Origin: Bacteroidota bacterium
GTDB taxonomy: Bacteria; Bacteroidota; Bacteroidia; AKYH767-A; OLB10
Length of the DNA: 64,000 bases
Reading direction: 5' to 3'
Assembly: GCA_016713525.1 (NCBI GenBank)
Contig: JADJOZ010000007.1
Span: 124,001-188,000 of the forward strand
The notes under the pieces were generated by a model. It ran no database searches. It was not told where the DNA came from and was given only the letters and a program-made list of their open reading frames with translations. Below, piece by piece: positions 6,936-17,178 of the stretch. The translations under genes were made by a program, and so were the position numbers. The number at the start of each line of letters is the position of its first letter. Position 1 is the first letter of the stretch.

Positions 6936-8795
6936 TTAGTTTATCACCAATTTAGCTATTTTCCGATTACCTGATTGAATAATATTAACCAGGTAAATTC
7001 CTTTTGACAAGCCAGACCCATCAATAACAAATGTATTGGTAGTTCCTGTTAGAGAAGCTTGGTAACAAATTCTTCCTTTCATATCAATTACTTCTATACT
7101 TGAAACTGTTCCTTTTGAAGCATCCCAGGTTATCATGGTTTTTCCGGATGCAGGATTTGGAGAAATAGTAATCCCGCTATTAATATCCAATTCGGAAAGG
7201 GACAAACAGTCATCCACAATTACAGAAACATCATATGGAATAATACATCCGTTTCCTGCATCGTAAGTATAAGTTATAACGTGAGTACCTACCCCTGCAT
7301 TTCCGGGTTGGAAAGAATTACCGGTGACACCTGCTCCGGAAAATGAACCTCCTAAAGGCGTTCCTGACAAATTAACTGATGAACCATTCACACAAATTAT
7401 CTGTGGCAATCCACTAAAGAACACATTAGGGGAGGGATTTAGAATAAGTGTAACGGTATCTGAATAATTGATGCATCCGGAACCATTAGTTACCCTTACA
7501 TGATAATTCCCGGATACTGTTGTGTTATAAGTTGCGGTTGCAGCTAAAGGCAAGGGAGCTCCATTCTGAAACCATTGGTATGAAAATCCGGGGAAGAAAG
7601 GGGTTTTTAAGGAATAAGATGATGTACAGGATGTAATCGTATCTTCAACAGATATAAATGCCGTTGGGAGACATGAAGCATCTGAAAGTTTCAGTACACC
7701 ACTGGTGTTCTTTCCAATATATAATTCTCCATACCTGTCCTGGCCAAATGTGGTGTATTCATAAAGTGTTGCACCACCTAAGGAATTATGCACGAAAGTA
7801 CCATTTCCTGCAGGTGTGAGTGTTTGAATTTCACCGCTACAATAATCTGCAAAAAAGTACTTTCCAAACCATGCAGCATATTGCGGACCACGGTAAACAT
7901 AGCCACCGGTTACTGCGCAAGGAGGAAAGTGACCATATGTATAAACAGGTTCAGTGAGTGCTGAGGCAGGGAGGCAACCAACAGTATCAAAAACTGTAAC
8001 ACCTTCATAACATCTCCATCCATAATTCTCACCGCCGGAACTCGATGCAGGCTGGAAATTAATTTCTTCCCAAAGATTTTGACCAACATCACCAATCCAG
8101 AAGTCACCTGTTATTTTATCGAATGAAACTCTCCATGGATTTCTTACACCAACAGCCCATATATGCGGATTTGCCACAGAAGATCCATAATATGGGTTGC
8201 TTCCGGGAATACTATAACCTGAAGGAGTATTAACATCAATACGCAAAATTTTTCCTAGTAAAAGCTGCTTGTTCTGTGCCCTGTTTCCGGGATCTCCTCC
8301 TGCACCACCATCGCCTAGAGCAATATACAGGTAACCATCGGGACCAAAATGCATGGAACCACCATTATGATTTGGATAAGGTTGAGCAACTGTAAATAAA
8401 ATTTCTTCATTCAATGAATCGGCCACATCGGGATTACCGGCACTAACCTGAAAACGGGATACAACAGTGGTTCCGATGAGGTTTGTATAATTAACATAAA
8501 ACCGTCCATCACTGGCATAAGTCGGGCTAAATGCCAAACCCAACAACCCCTGCTCCGATGTATTATCATTTACCTTAGATGTTATACTTAGAAAAGGAGT
8601 TGGAAGTAAATTGCCCGACAAATCGGAAATCCGGATTCTACCTTCCTGTTCTACTATGAAAAGCCGGTCATCACCAACATTAGTAATATCAGTTACTTTG
8701 TTAACTGCATTGACAAATGGAGTAAGTGTCAACTGAGCTTTTACAATGCAAAATGACATCAGGATAAGTAACAGCGAGAAATATAATTTTTTCAT
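6936..8795 (-). CDS. Secreted PQQ-dependent sugar dehydrogenase with T9SS sorting domain
   Basis: A 619-residue protein with a signal peptide (KLYFSLLLILMSFCIVKA). Residues ~25-360 form a six-bladed propeller of the soluble glucose/sorbosone dehydrogenase family: DDRLFIVEQEGRI, EQGLLGLAFSP, NHNGGSMHFGPDGYLYIALG, GKILRIDV, GVRNPWR and ENYGWRCYEG. The family oxidises sugars using PQQ; Asl-type or other substrates cannot be separated by eye. After it come two Ig/PKD-like domains (to ~530) and a T9SS sorting domain (ISPNPASGKT, MKGRICYQ, GIYLVNIIQSGNRKIAKLVI). It is convergent with the holin operon and only 4 nt from its last gene. A candidate promoter lies at 8815. Confidence 0.88.
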   Translation of the reverse strand: MKKLYFSLLLILMSFCIVKAQLTLTPFVNAVNKVTDITNVGDDRLFIVEQEGRIRISDLSGNLLPTPFLSITSKVNDNTSEQGLLGLAFSPTYASDGRFYVNYTNLIGTTVVSRFQVSAGNPDVADSLNEEILFTVAQPYPNHNGGSMHFGPDGYLYIALGDGGAGGDPGNRAQNKQLLLGKILRIDVNTPSGYSIPGSNPYYGSSVANPHIWAVGVRNPWRVSFDKITGDFWIGDVGQNLWEEINFQPASSSGGENYGWRCYEGVTVFDTVGCLPASALTEPVYTYGHFPPCAVTGGYVYRGPQYAAWFGKYFFADYCSGEIQTLTPAGNGTFVHNSLGGATLYEYTTFGQDRYGELYIGKNTSGVLKLSDASCLPTAFISVEDTITSCTSSYSLKTPFFPGFSYQWFQNGAPLPLAATATYNTTVSGNYHVRVTNGSGCINYSDTVTLILNPSPNVFFSGLPQIICVNGSSVNLSGTPLGGSFSGAGVTGNSFQPGNAGVGTHVITYTYDAGNGCIIPYDVSVIVDDCLSLSELDINSGITISPNPASGKTMITWDASKGTVSSIEVIDMKGRICYQASLTGTTNTFVIDGSGLSKGIYLVNIIQSGNRKIAKLVIN

Positions 8796-8814
8796 GAATT
8801 CAGAGTTTATTTCA

Positions 8815-8822
8815 CAAAATTA
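8815..8822 (-). promoter_or_regulatory. Candidate -7 element for the sugar dehydrogenase gene
   Basis: On the minus strand this reads TAATTTTG, matching TAnnTTTG, and lies about 20 nt before the start codon. No strong -33 element is visible. Confidence 0.4.
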
Positions 8823-8874
8823 CGAATTCAATTTTTTAAATAGGGGAATGGTATCAATTTTACTTACACCTTAC

Positions 8875-8916
8875 AAAAAAAGGCCGGGCTGCAGAAATTA
8901 ATCTGCAGCCCGGCCT
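8875..8916 (-). terminator. Terminator of the HU gene
   Basis: A perfect 15-bp GC-rich stem (8881-8895 with 8902-8916) is followed on the minus strand by a run of T (8875-8881). It lies 13 nt past the HU stop codon. Confidence 0.9.
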
Positions 8917-8929
8917 GAAATTACTTAGC

Positions 8930-9202
8930 TTACTTAACTTTTGATGAAAGTTCAGCTCCAGCTTTAAATTTAGCTACTTTTTTAGCAGCAATTTTAATTT
9001 CTTTTCCAGTTTGTGGGTTACGACCCGTACGTGCAGCCCTTTTGGCAACTGAGAAAGTACCAAAACCAACTAAAGTAACTTTGTCTCCTTTTTTAAGAGT
9101 CTTAGCAGTTACATTCAGGAAAGCTTCAAGTGCTCTCTGAGCATCTGCTTTCGTGATTTTTGCTTCTGATGCCATAGCATCAACTAATTCACCTTTGTTC
9201 AT
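8930..9202 (-). CDS. HU-family DNA-binding protein
   Basis: A 90-residue HU-type histone-like protein, full length. The start MNKGELVDAMASEAKITKAD, the core GFGTFSVAKRAARTGRNPQT and the end of the DNA-binding arm GKEIKIAAKKVAKFKAG are typical of the family, which bends and compacts DNA as a dimer. It stands alone, with a 267-nt upstream gap in which I see no gene and a strong terminator downstream. The single-gene unit with a strong terminator is in keeping with high expression. Confidence 0.96.
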   Translation of the reverse strand: MNKGELVDAMASEAKITKADAQRALEAFLNVTAKTLKKGDKVTLVGFGTFSVAKRAARTGRNPQTGKEIKIAAKKVAKFKAGAELSSKVK

Positions 9203-9469
9203 TTTAATAGTTTTTAATGGTTAGTAATTGAACACAACGAAAGTATACGAAAGTCAGTCATAGTGCAACTTTGCTGAGTATAAATACCCTGAATTGTTGA
9301 TAAATAGGGGCTTTTGTTGAAAACTCAATACTCAAACTCGCTCACAGAGCAGGTTACAGCAGTTTTAAATTAAAAATAAAACAACATATCTATAGATTGT
9401 GTGGTGCAGTCAAAACATTTCTATGAACACATTACATGCAAACCACTTAAGTTGATTGCACCCAGCAAA

Positions 9470-11550
9470 TCAGTAGGCAAGTACTTTAGCAATCATTGCA
9501 GCAACCTTTTCAGCATTTGGAATCATTGTAAATTCAAGAACTGAATTCAATGGAATGGCAGGTAAATTTTCAGAACCTATCACATCTACAGGTGCATCCA
9601 GGTGACGGAAACATTTGGAGGAAATTCTTCCTGCCAATGCCTGTGCAAAAGAATTATTTACCGGTTCTTCAGTAACAACCAAACAACGATTATTGCGGAC
9701 AACCGATTCAAATATAAGATCTTCATCAATCGGATGAATTGTTCTTAAATCAATAATTTCAACTCTGCCAGGAAATTGTTTGGCAGCATTTTTTGCCCAA
9801 TAAACACCCATCCCATAAGTAATAATGCTCAATGTAGTGTGTTTACTTTCGATATCAGATTCCTGAACAATTCTTCCCTTGCCAAAAGGAATTATATAAT
9901 TTTCATCCGGTTCAATGGTCTTAGCGTCTTCCGTACCTTTTATTTTTGACCAGTATAAACCTTTGTGTTCAAAAATTACTACCGGATTGGGGTCATAATA
10001 AGCAGCCTTTAACAAACCTTTTAAATCAGCTCCTGTAGAAGGATATGCAATTTTCACGCCCCGTATATTCGCTACTACACTTTCAACACTTGAAGAATGA
10101 TAAGGACCGCCGCTTCCATAAGCACCAATAGGCACCCTGATAATGCAACTAACCGGCCATTTACCATTCGACAAATAACAAGATCGACTGACTTCTGTAA
10201 ACAATTGATTTAGTCCTGGCCAGATATAATCTGCAAACTGAACCTCTACTATTGGCTTGCAACCGGCAGCCGACATCCCAACGGTACTTCCTATAATAAA
10301 TGCTTCCTGTATTGGAGTATTAAATACTCTGTCGTCACCAAATTTTTGTGCCAGTGTTGCGGCTTCTCTGAAAACTCCGCCTAACCTTCTTCCAACATCC
10401 TGACCATATAAAAGGCATTCTTTATGTTTGGTCATTAATTCCTGGACAGCAAAAGTGCGCAATCCACCATCACAGTTTTTTCTTTACCTGCCGGCTCCCT
10501 CTCCCCTTTTTCTTCTGTTACAGGAGTGGGTGCAAAATCATGGAGATACAAATCTTCCGGCCTGGGGTCTTCCGCAGCCATGGCTTTGTTATAATCTATC
10601 TGAACTGTTGCATCACAGTTACTGATTATCTGATCTAGTTGATCAGAAGAAAATCCGAAGTCAATTAATTGATTTCGAAATTTAGGGTAAGGATCACGTT
10701 TTTGTTGTTCTTCCAGATCATCTCTATACCATTCCTTCCGAACACCGGAAGTATGATGATTTAACAATGGCACTTTTGCATGAATAAGGAACGGACGTCT
10801 TTCTGTCCGCACTTTTGAAAATACTTCCCGAACAGTTTGATACGAAGTAATAAAATCCGTTCCATCAATAGACCTTACCTCAAGTCCTTTAAATCCTTCG
10901 GCATATTCTGAAGCATCCATTGCTCTGATTTCACGGGCATGAGCAGAAATGTCCCATTCATTATCCTGTACCAAATAAACTATTGGCAACTTTTTCAACA
11001 CTGCCATCTGAAAAGCTTCTGCTACTTCACCTTCAGTGACAGAAGCATCACCCAATGAACAAACTACAAGAGGTGCATTTCCTGTTTCAGCAACTGCTAA
11101 TCCCTGTTTTTCAAGATACTGAATTCCCATCGCCACACCAGTTGCGGGAATTGCCTGCATTCCTGTTGCTGATGATTGCATTGGAATTTTAGGCATTCCA
11201 GGACGATTCAAACTCGGATGACTATAATATAACCTGCCACCACTAAAAGGATCGTCTCGCTTCGCCATTAATTGAAGCATTAATTCATATGGCTGCATTC
11301 CAATAGACAACAAAATACTGTCGTCGCGGTAATATGCAGAAAGAAAATCCTGCTCTCCCAACTGCAAACCAAGTGCTATTTGAATTGCTTCATGTCCCCG
11401 TGAAGTTGCATGTACATATTTACTGGTAAAGGCACTATTTGCCTCGTATATTGCAGACATTGCCTTTGCTGTTCCCATAAGTCTGAATGCATTCAGCAAA
11501 ATGGCTTCAGAAATTTCGGTAGCGGCGGCAGCTTCTTTGATATTATTCAT
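9470..11550 (-). CDS. Fused E1 alpha/beta 2-oxoacid dehydrogenase, frameshifted
   Basis: The gene encodes a thiamine-diphosphate E1 component with alpha and beta parts in one chain of about 693 residues, a form common in Bacteroidota; it decarboxylates branched-chain or similar 2-oxo acids. The alpha part (10435-11550) has the TPP-binding region GDASVTEGEVAEAF ending near DNEWDIS. The beta part (9470-~10468) has NTPIQEAFIIGSTVGMSAAG, RVPIGAYGSGG, YPSTGADLKGLL and IDLRTIHPID. The two frames meet near 10465-10475, where adding one base gives DGGLRTFAVQELM; the apparent beta start is a TTG inside this join. Hence I read one gene with a missing base, not two overlapping genes. No E2 or E3 gene is adjacent. 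Confidence 0.85.
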
Positions 11551-11576
11551 AGCAGCAAAGGTAATAAATTAGGCGT

Positions 11577-13007
11577 TCAGGGCATCTGTTGAGGGATGTC
11601 AGCATTGCGATAAATTAACTTTCTATCCGACACTCTGGTGAGCCCCATGAAACCTGTCGATAACTCCATATCTATTGACAAAAATTCCTTATCTGCCAAT
11701 TCAAGACCAAAAGCGTTGAACTTTAATACTTTAGGGTAATTCATCAAATATGAATTATCGACACGATACTCATAAATGAGAACTTTATTCCGGGGATCTT
11801 TTAAAATAGAATAATCGATGATTTTGGCATTCACGACCCGGGTATCCACCACAATTTGTTGATCCAAAAACAACACAATTGCCAATGCAGGCACGGTAAC
11901 TCCCAGAAGTCCAAAAAGCATGAGATGCCTGAATAGAAAAATGCCTTTGGAATAAAAGTATTTCCTGAATCCGGTCACTATGGCAACACCTGTCACAATA
12001 AAGCAGATAAAAAAATAGTCAGGGAACAAAAACCATTCAGAAACATGATATACATAAGTTAATCCTAAAAAGATGCCACCAAGAATATAATAGAAACTCC
12101 AGTGATTAGTGTCGTACTTATAGTTTTTCCTGACTTTGGCAGGGAAAGAAACCCGGGAATGATCATTGTTTACCGACTGAATAAAATCCTGCTCCAATCT
12201 AAAATCATTTGATTTATTTAGTGGATTCAAATTGAGCAGGAAGCACAGATGATTAAATATATCAGGCAATTCTTTTTGAAAGTCTGCTGCTGCTTCAAAA
12301 AAATGTTCCACACAAACTGCAAAAAATTCTTCAATATTAGTTGCTGCGTATGGTCTCAGGAATGAGGATTCACCATTTTGTAATCTGGAAAATTCAGGAA
12401 GGGCAATTTCTTCCCAGCTATCTACATAATTGGCAAAACGTTGATCGAAATCGTTGCCATATTTAAGTTGAATACGAAGTGCATGAGCCATTTCATGCAG
12501 ACCCAGATTATACTTATCTTTATCATCAGCGAAACCTTCCATAAAATCTTTCCAGGAAAGAAATAAAACACCGGAAGTGGAAGCACCTCCTTTCAGATAT
12601 CTGTCGTGCATTTTGGAATAAAACGATTCCGGAAATATGCGAATAGTTTTATAATGATTGAACCCGGAAGTATTGAAACCAAATGAAATTTGTGCAGCAG
12701 TTCCCGCAATGGCAACATGCATTTCTTCTGTTACCTCTAATCCTTCTCTGCCCTCTAAACTTTTGGAATAAATAAATTCAAAACATTTCTCAATCATTCG
12801 AACTTTGCCTGCTTCTGACAAGTTTCGGTAAAAAGAATTATGTTTTTCAAGGTTTGCCCCTATTTCTCTAAATTCGGCATTTTTATATGGCCTGAATAAC
12901 AAAAGCAGCCAGACTTTAATTTTTGATGATGACATTTGATTGACAAAAACCATCAGCAGTAAAAATACCAGAACAATTGCGATCAGAAACGGACCTGATA
13001 AATTCAT
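11577..13007 (-). CDS. MtfA-like zinc peptidase (M90) with C-terminal membrane region
   Basis: A 476-residue protein. One N-terminal membrane segment (LIAIVLVFLLLMVFV) leads to an MtfA/DgsA anti-repressor-like domain (residues ~30-270). It has VTEEMHVAIAGTAAQISFG, the metal motif LHEMAHALR (HExxH) and the downstream EEFFAVCVEHFFE glutamate region. The C-terminal ~200 residues, not found in E. coli MtfA, contain three to four hydrophobic segments (YYILGGIFLGLTYVYH, FICFIVTGVAIVTGF, LMLFGLLGVTVPALAIVLFL) followed by a soluble tail. MtfA family members are peptidases, in E. coli linked to glucose regulation; the role here is unknown. The gene is 24 nt from the crotonase gene upstream and may be read with it. 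Confidence 0.8.
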   Translation of the reverse strand: MNLSGPFLIAIVLVFLLLMVFVNQMSSSKIKVWLLLLFRPYKNAEFREIGANLEKHNSFYRNLSEAGKVRMIEKCFEFIYSKSLEGREGLEVTEEMHVAIAGTAAQISFGFNTSGFNHYKTIRIFPESFYSKMHDRYLKGGASTSGVLFLSWKDFMEGFADDKDKYNLGLHEMAHALRIQLKYGNDFDQRFANYVDSWEEIALPEFSRLQNGESSFLRPYAATNIEEFFAVCVEHFFEAAADFQKELPDIFNHLCFLLNLNPLNKSNDFRLEQDFIQSVNNDHSRVSFPAKVRKNYKYDTNHWSFYYILGGIFLGLTYVYHVSEWFLFPDYFFICFIVTGVAIVTGFRKYFYSKGIFLFRHLMLFGLLGVTVPALAIVLFLDQQIVVDTRVVNAKIIDYSILKDPRNKVLIYEYRVDNSYLMNYPKVLKFNAFGLELADKEFLSIDMELSTGFMGLTRVSDRKLIYRNADIPQQMP

Positions 13008-13031
13008 GAAGTTATTCTGTAAACCGGTGAA

Positions 13032-13799
13032 CTACCTGGCTCCGGACTTGAAACCGGAAATTGCAGATCTCGTGTATTCTGACAATACCAGAGTGCCACT
13101 CATTTCTGCACGTTCAACCAATAAGGAATCCCAATGCTCGGTACCTTTCCAGAAAACCTGTTTAAGAGCAGCCATTGCTTCGGGACTGCTGGCTGAAAGT
13201 TTAGATGCCAGTTCATCAACAGCCTTGTCAAGTTCATCGATGGTGTTAAAAACATCCGCATATAATCCTTTTTCGCGTGCCCATGCAGCTGACTGCCATG
13301 CGGTGGCATTTATTGACAAAGAAGTGAATGCTGCCGTTCCAACTTTACGTTCTACGGCAGGTCCAACCACAAATGGTCCAATGCCAACAGCTAACTCAGA
13401 AAGTTTCACAGAAGCGCTTTCATGAGCAAGCGTATAATCTGCAGCAGAAGCTAATCCAACTCCTCCACCAACTGCTTTGCCCTGTACTCGTGCAATTACA
13501 AATTTAGGAGCCTTTCTGATAGCATTAATAACCATGGCAAAACCGGAAAAAAATTGTCTGCCTTCATCAAAACTATTTATTGACATAAGTTCATCAAAGG
13601 ATGCACCAGCACAAAATGCTTTTTCACCACCGCTTCGCAGAACAATAACATTCACCAAAGAATTATTTCCTGCATTCGTAATAGCTGTTGCAAGACCTCT
13701 TAACAATTCTCCAGGTAAAGAATTACTTTGAGGATGAAAAAAAGTAATTGTTGCAATTCCGCTATTGATAGCTGTTTGAATTGTTCCTTCGTTCAACAT
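13032..13799 (-). CDS. Enoyl-CoA hydratase/isomerase family protein
   Basis: A 255-residue crotonase-fold enzyme. The oxyanion-hole regions are visible (KAFCAGASFDEL and GKAVGGGVGLASAADYTLA). A glutamate stands at SELAVGIGP, matching the first catalytic Glu of crotonase, while the second catalytic Glu position looks replaced (AAFTSLSI). This suggests isomerase or atypical hydratase chemistry. Its location in the minus-strand run that starts with paaI, paaJ, paaY and paaZ suggests that it serves the phenylacetate pathway, perhaps as the PaaF-type hydratase that is otherwise missing. That assignment is inference from context only. Confidence 0.75.
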   Translation of the reverse strand: MLNEGTIQTAINSGIATITFFHPQSNSLPGELLRGLATAITNAGNNSLVNVIVLRSGGEKAFCAGASFDELMSINSFDEGRQFFSGFAMVINAIRKAPKFVIARVQGKAVGGGVGLASAADYTLAHESASVKLSELAVGIGPFVVGPAVERKVGTAAFTSLSINATAWQSAAWAREKGLYADVFNTIDELDKAVDELASKLSASSPEAMAALKQVFWKGTEHWDSLLVERAEMSGTLVLSEYTRSAISGFKSGAR

Positions 13800-13829
13800 A
13801 GAAACTTAATTAAATAGTATAAAATAATT

Positions 13830-14423
13830 TTATTTTCCCAGCACCCTTTGTTTCTCCAATAAAAATTCAGCTTCAGAAAGCAGTCCTTTTTCTTTTAAGG
13901 CTCCCAGTCGTTCCAGGTGCTGCAACTTATCTTCGAATGTTCCAAAATTTATCGCACCGGAAGATGGTTGACCGGCTTCGTTTGTTGTGTCAGATGCAGG
14001 AGCATTTTTCTTTTTTCCAATTCTTTTCAAAAAATAAAACAGTGTCACTAATAACAGAACAGCAACCAGTGAATTAAAAACGATCAATATCCGGTTACTT
14101 TGATTTAATTTCAGGTTCTCACCTTTGAAAGAATTGATATTTGCTTCGAGTTTTTTCCTGTAATCATCTATTCTGATTACCTGATCACGAAGATCGGCAC
14201 TGGTCAATTTTTCAATTTTAAAAAGTGAATCCAACTGAATGCTCCCGGCTTCTAATTGCGCAATTTTTAATTCAAGACTGTCAATTATTTTCTGAGAACT
14301 TTCCGATCGGCCCACTATATTTTTTGTCGGCTTCGCTACAGGTTTTACCTGAGCAAAGCCGTTGCCGGCTACTGACAAAATCAGCAGACAGATACCCAAA
14401 TATAACCTATACATTTTCATCAT
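13830..14423 (-). CDS. Membrane protein with coiled coil and SHOCT-like end
   Basis: A 197-residue protein of unknown function. An N-terminal hydrophobic signal (YLGICLLILSVAGNGFAQV) is followed by a long charged coiled coil (residues ~40-105, for example QKIIDSLELKIAQLE) and one membrane segment (LIVFNSLVAVLLLVTLFYFL). A C-terminal motif LERLGALKEKGLLSEAEFL then resembles the SHOCT domain, a short oligomerisation motif. It sits between paaZ (14 nt upstream) and the crotonase gene (30 nt downstream), so it is probably cotranscribed with phenylacetate genes, but nothing ties its function to that pathway. Confidence 0.7.
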   Translation of the reverse strand: MMKMYRLYLGICLLILSVAGNGFAQVKPVAKPTKNIVGRSESSQKIIDSLELKIAQLEAGSIQLDSLFKIEKLTSADLRDQVIRIDDYRKKLEANINSFKGENLKLNQSNRILIVFNSLVAVLLLVTLFYFLKRIGKKKNAPASDTTNEAGQPSSGAINFGTFEDKLQHLERLGALKEKGLLSEAEFLLEKQRVLGK

Positions 14424-14436
14424 TCCTTTCTAATTT

Positions 14437-16481
14437 TTATATATCTTCTTTTCTTTCTACCAGGGTAAGAACTGTTTCAGTGGCAACAGTTTCTCCTTTT
14501 TGATTTTTCACTTCCACGTCCCATTCTACAACACCCTGCGGAATTTGTCCTTCTCTTTTTTCTTTCTTTGTTTTCCGTTTACAGGTAAGTCGCACAGAAA
14601 TGGTATCTCCAACATATACAGGTTGTGTAAATCGCAGGCTGTCTAAACCATAATTGGCAAGAACCGGTCCTTTTTTAGGATCGACAAATAATCCTGCTGC
14701 AGCAGAAATTATAAAATACCCGTGGGCAACTCTTTTTTCGAATACAGAACCTTCCAGCGATGTTTCATCTGTATGCGCATAAAAGAAATCACCGCTGATA
14801 CCGGCAAAGTTTACGATATCGGCTTCGGTAACGGTTCGGCGATGCGTAAACAAGGTATCCCCGATTTGAATTTCTTCAAAATATTTTCTGAAAGGATGAA
14901 TCACATCTTCTTTTACTTCTGATCCCCTTATAAATTCTTTACAAATAGATGTAAGTGTAGTTGGAGAACCCTGCACTGCTGTGCGCTGCATATAATGTTT
15001 CACACCTCTGATTCCGCCCATTTCTTCTCCTCCACCTGCTCTTCCCGGTCCACCATGAACGAGATGTCCCAGAGGTGAACCATGCCCTGTAGATTCTGCT
15101 GCACTGGCTTCATTAACTACCATCAGACGGCCATGCCAGGCAGCTGTTCCCATAACAATTTCGCGGGCAAAGTTATTGTCGGCTGAAAATACTGATCCAA
15201 CCAAACTACCCTTACCTTTTCTGGCTAGTTCAATGGCATCATCTGTGTTTTTGTATCCCATTATAGTACTAACCGGGCCAAATGCTTCAATGTCGTGTGG
15301 TCCGTTATTTTTTATTCCATCCTTACAATGTAGCAACATCGCCGGCATAAAAGCTCCGGTTGCTTTATCAGCACCGGTCACTTCAAAGTCATTGATATTT
15401 CCATAAGCAACTTCACAACTCTTCAACAATTCGGCTAATTTAGTTTTCACTTCAGCAACCTGTCCGTTACTTGCCAAAGGTCCCATTTTAACACCTTCAA
15501 CAGCCGGATTGCCCAATTTTACAGCAGCCAGTTTCAACTTTAATTCAGAAACTACTGCATCAGTGAGATGATCGGGAACTAAAATACGACGGATGGCAGT
15601 ACATTTCTGGCCTGCTTTAACTGTCATTTCTCTGGTAACCTCACGAATAAATAATCCAAATTCAGCAGAACCCGGTGTTGCTTCGGGACCGAGCATAGAA
15701 AAATTCAATGAATCGGCTTCCATATTGAAACGAACCGAATTTTCAATAATAGCTGGATGTTGTTTCAGCATTCTGCCTGTGGATGCAGAACCGGTAAATG
15801 TAACTACATCCTGAAGTGTAACGTGATCGAGAATATCACCTGCTCCACCGCAAATTAATTGCAAGGCACCTGGTGGTAAAATTCCGAATTGATAATTTCA
15901 CGAACCATCAGTTCTGTGAGGTATGAAGTTACAGTTGCCGGTTTAATTATGGCAGGCACTCCGGCTAAAAATGTTGGAGCAATCTTCTCCAGCATCCCCC
16001 AACAGGGGAAATTATATGCATTGATATGAATGGCTACACCATGAAGTGGTACACAAATGTGATGCCCCAGGAAAGTTCCGTTTTTAGAAATTTGCTCCGG
16101 ATTACCTTCCACTAAAAAAGTTTCATCCGGCAATTCGCGGCGCCCTTTACTGGCAAATACAAACATAGTTCCGATACCTCCATCGATATCTATCCAGGAA
16201 TCAATTTTTGTAGCACCGGTAGCTGCTGACAATTCATAAAAAAGAGCTTTTTTATCATTCAGAAACATGGCCAGTTTCTTAAGCATAAGTGCACGTTCAT
16301 GAAACGTCATTTTGCGCAATGCAGGACCGCCAACATTTCTGGCATATTCAAGCATCGACTTAAAATCCACACCTTCTGAACCTGCAATTGCGATTTGTGT
16401 TCCGGTTACAGCATTAAAAAGCGGGGTTCCGTTTCCCGTTCCTGCGACCCATTCGCCGGCAACATAACTTTTTAGTTTCAT
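14437..16481 (-). CDS. paaZ: Bifunctional oxepin-CoA hydrolase / semialdehyde dehydrogenase, frameshifted
   Basis: PaaZ opens the oxepin-CoA ring and oxidises the resulting semialdehyde in aerobic phenylacetate breakdown. The N-terminal part is an aldehyde dehydrogenase: start KLKSYVAGEWVAGTGNGTPL, later GAGDILDHV and VTFTGSASTGR, and the nucleophile in KAGQKCTAIRRI. The C-terminal ~150 residues form a MaoC-type (R)-hydratase domain with NFAGISGDFFYAHTDE and KRVAHGYFI. The frame breaks at about 15884-15887; adding one G gives NSGILPPGALQLICGGAGD and a normal total of about 681 residues. It follows paaY and has its own strong promoter (16503-16532). Both active centres look complete. Confidence 0.93.
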
Positions 16482-16502
16482 AAATATATTGTGATGATGT
16501 TA

Positions 16503-16532
16503 CAAATATAAGACAGTTTTAATGTTACCAAA
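16503..16532 (-). promoter_or_regulatory. Promoter of paaZ
   Basis: On the minus strand, TTTG (16529-16532) and TATATTTG (16503-16510) are 18 nt apart, matching the Bacteroidota -33/-7 promoter well. The start codon of paaZ lies about 22 nt downstream of the -7 element. It indicates that paaZ and later genes can be transcribed apart from paaI-paaJ-paaY. Confidence 0.65.
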
Positions 16533-16578
16533 AGTCGTTCAGAGCATTGAAAACACTAAGTTTTGAACACCCTATGAC

Positions 16579-17169
16579 TCAGGCATTACTTTTCCAGGGA
16601 GCGTAACCGGAATCCTGAATTTTCAGACCTTCCGGAACAGTTCGCAATGGCTCACATGGTTCCAGTGTATTTTGAAGATCAGCAGGCAGTTGCTGATAAA
16701 TTTTTGTTCCTTCACTTTTCCAGGCTATCATTTCATCTGATGCGTCCTTAATTATTTTAAAAGGATTACCAACCACAACCTTTCTTTCAGCAATGATAGC
16801 ATCGGCAGGAATGAAGGTAAGTGCACCTATGATAGTATGATCTCCGATCACTGCCCGATCCATAATTACTGCATTCATTCCTACGAGTACATTTTTGCCG
16901 ATTGTGGCCCCATGAATTATGGCTCCATGACCAATGTGGGCATCCTGCATCAAGCGCACTGTAACACCCGGAAACATGTGAATGGTACAATTTTCCTGGA
17001 CATTACATCCATCCTCAATTATAATCTGGCCCCAATCGCCACGAATAGCAGCACCGGGACCTATATAAACATTTTTGCCAATTATTACATTACCCGTGAC
17101 GGCCGCCTGTGGGTGCACAAAGGAACTTTCATGTACTACAGGCTGGTATCCATTAAATTTATAAATCAT
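16579..17169 (-). CDS. paaY: PaaY-type hexapeptide-repeat protein (gamma carbonic anhydrase fold)
   Basis: A 196-residue left-handed beta-helix protein with hexapeptide repeats (AAVTGNVIIGKNVYIGPGAA, then TIGKNVLVGMNAVI and RAVIGDHTIIGA) and the metal-binding histidines of the gamma carbonic anhydrase group (DAHIGHGAIIHG). PaaY members are thioesterases that rescue dead-end CoA adducts in phenylacetate degradation. Length and the C-terminal helix (DEMIAWKSEGTKIYQQL) fit PaaY better than general CaiE-like proteins, and the position between paaJ (9 nt upstream) and paaZ supports it. Confidence 0.88.
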   Translation of the reverse strand: MIYKFNGYQPVVHESSFVHPQAAVTGNVIIGKNVYIGPGAAIRGDWGQIIIEDGCNVQENCTIHMFPGVTVRLMQDAHIGHGAIIHGATIGKNVLVGMNAVIMDRAVIGDHTIIGALTFIPADAIIAERKVVVGNPFKIIKDASDEMIAWKSEGTKIYQQLPADLQNTLEPCEPLRTVPEGLKIQDSGYAPWKSNA

Positions 17170-17178
17170 GGCAATTAT

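Noticed and set aside
9470..10462. A separate E1 beta gene starting MRTFAVQ
   Set aside because: The start is a TTG inside the alpha-beta linker; one missing base explains the split, and fused E1 proteins are common in this phylum.
11556..11563. TACCTTTG six bases before the E1 start codon as a leaderless promoter
   Set aside because: No -33 element lies at the proper spacing and the motif is short; chance is likely.
12940..13425. A 161-residue plus-strand open frame
   Set aside because: It lies antisense to the MtfA-like and crotonase genes and shows no domain or ribosome-binding site.
16846..16858. GATC-ACTGCCC-GATC in paaY as another CTGCCC hairpin
   Set aside because: It is inside a conserved coding region with a stem of only 4 bp, so codon content explains it.
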